Of a stretch of 30,414 nucleotides of DNA, positions 29,558 through 30,414 are shown piece by piece. The notes below the pieces were generated by a model, which saw nothing but the letters and a program-made list of their open reading frames with translations, made no database searches and was not told the DNA's origin. Origin of the DNA: Chara braunii (lineage: Eukaryota; Streptophyta; Charophyceae; Charales; Characeae). The stretch covers positions 1,024,851-1,055,264 of the forward strand of contig BFEA01000059.1 in NCBI GenBank assembly GCA_003427395.1, in the 5' to 3' direction. Every line of letters starts with the position of its first letter. Within the stretch, counting starts at the first letter, position 1. The translations under genes and the position numbers were made by a program.

Positions 29558-29961
29558 GGCCTCGGTGCACTACTCTTTCTTTTTCTTTTCTTTTTTTTAA
29601 CAAAACAAACTCTTCTCATTAGGCAAATAGAAGGGACTGGGAGGCCGCGGTCCTCACAATTCTACCCGGTAATGTAACCCAAGTTCTTAGCCAGACCACA
29701 AGAGTGTTAATTACCACTTGCTTTTTTATGTTGCGTGGCCATGTTGGGCTGGCCTCTGTTTGCCGTTGCCAGGTTGGTCTGGTATCTGTTTGCTAGAAAT
29801 TAGTTAAGTCTCTACCCCGTGGGCTGGGGAGAGATCCGGGTTGGTTGGTGTTCCCCCGTACTGTACATAGACTAGTGAGAGGATGAGATAGATGAGTACT
29901 AGCAAGAAAAATGAGATAGATGAGAGAAGAATATAGATTTAAAAAAATAAAATAAAAAAAA
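29558..29961. other. Stretch without gene; fragment of GGGCCTCG family at its edge
   Basis: GGGCCTCGGTGCACTACTC at 29557-29575 is a terminus of the same family as 25320-26095. A short tandem duplication containing CTGTTTGC lies at about 29741-29794. An A-rich tract ends at 29961. Confidence 0.5.
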
Positions 29962-30111
29962 ATAGTGCAGTCTGGCTGCACTACTCTTGAATCTTGAGAA
30001 ATCAAGAGTTCATCTCCGCTGGACTTAACTCTTGACGCAGCGTGCTGAATTTCCATTCAAGAGCTGTCAGATTCACTCTCGAAAACGTAGAGAGTGAGTC
30101 ATGGCTGCACT
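29962..30111. mobile_element. Related palindromic element fragment
   Basis: ATAGTGCAG near 29963 is inverted against CTGCACTAT at 30104-30112. Inside, CTTGAGAAATCAAG is a small hairpin and GAGCTGTCAGATTCACTCTC at 30061 matches the GAGCTGTCAGA blocks inside 25320-26095. Confidence 0.45.
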
Positions 30112-30113
30112 AT

Positions 30114-30253
30114 GGGCCTGGCTCCACTACTCTAGACTCTAGAAATATTTCGAGAGTTCGAGTAGCATTGTCAGAGAGGCGAGACTCTCGAAATACCCGC
30201 CTTCGCTGCGCTTGCACTCTTCAAGTTGAGTCTAGCGTAGTGCAGTGAGGCCC
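30114..30253. mobile_element. 140-bp miniature element, GGGCCT family
   Basis: Ends GGGCCTGGCTCCACTACTCT and, inverted, GGGCCTCACTGCACTACGCT match at 22 of 26 positions when extended to TAGACTC. Internally TCGAGAG/CTCTCGA words pair. It is a short relative of the 776-bp element; no coding capacity. Confidence 0.7.
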
Positions 30254-30414
30254 GTAGTGGCCGTACTGTGACGAACTAGCTTCTGTAATGCGCGACTTTC
30301 GGCGCGACGTGCTAAGCAAGGTCCCACGTCGATTGGACGGGTTGATGGAAAATTGCATGTGTGTCCTTGCTTTCTTCGTTGTTTCTTCGCTCGCGCACGA
30401 GCCCCTGATGACAG

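Overview
The window is nuclear eukaryotic DNA, most likely from a charophyte green alga. The Ty3/gypsy-type retroelement proteins and the gag-like ORFs resemble what I remember of Chara braunii repeats; that attribution is recall, not a search. Other support is a tRNA-Asp-type primer binding site of the kind used by plant Athila/Tat-type elements, very abundant microsatellites, a 500-N assembly gap and the absence of any dense coding. I see no intact cellular gene.

Layout. Bases 1-10268 are the internal part of one decayed LTR retrotransposon read on the minus strand. From its 5' end (high coordinates) the order is primer binding site, gag with a CCHC zinc knuckle, aspartic protease, reverse transcriptase, RNase H, integrase, then two extra ORFs of gag-like and coiled-coil character, and finally a minisatellite (1-1010) where the 3' untranslated region should lie. 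The 3' LTR would lie before base 1. The 5' LTR should start near 10274 and run upward, but its outer end cannot be fixed. The reading frame is broken by at least ten stops and at least two frameshifts; most of the stops can be explained by C-to-T or G-to-A changes.

Bases 10.3-14.2 kb are presumed LTR, an AT microsatellite, a diverged ~116-bp tandem array and a composite of homopolymers and microsatellites around the gap. Bases 14261-15418 hold the most unusual structure: ten copies of a conserved 20-nt core, most of them inside an imperfect hairpin whose arms differ from copy to copy but usually remain self-complementary. A 323-bp hAT-like miniature element with an 8-bp target duplication has landed inside this array.

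Bases 15.4-23.5 kb are largely featureless, with a few hydrophobic or basic ORFs of uncertain status. Bases 23.5-30.4 kb are a patchwork of small non-autonomous elements: a second copy of the composite microsatellite module in opposite orientation, a 111-bp repeat shared with 18.9 kb, foldback elements of one family at three loci, a family with GGGCCTCGCTGC-type termini, a tRNA-derived SINE head, G-rich runs and TG-rich minisatellites.
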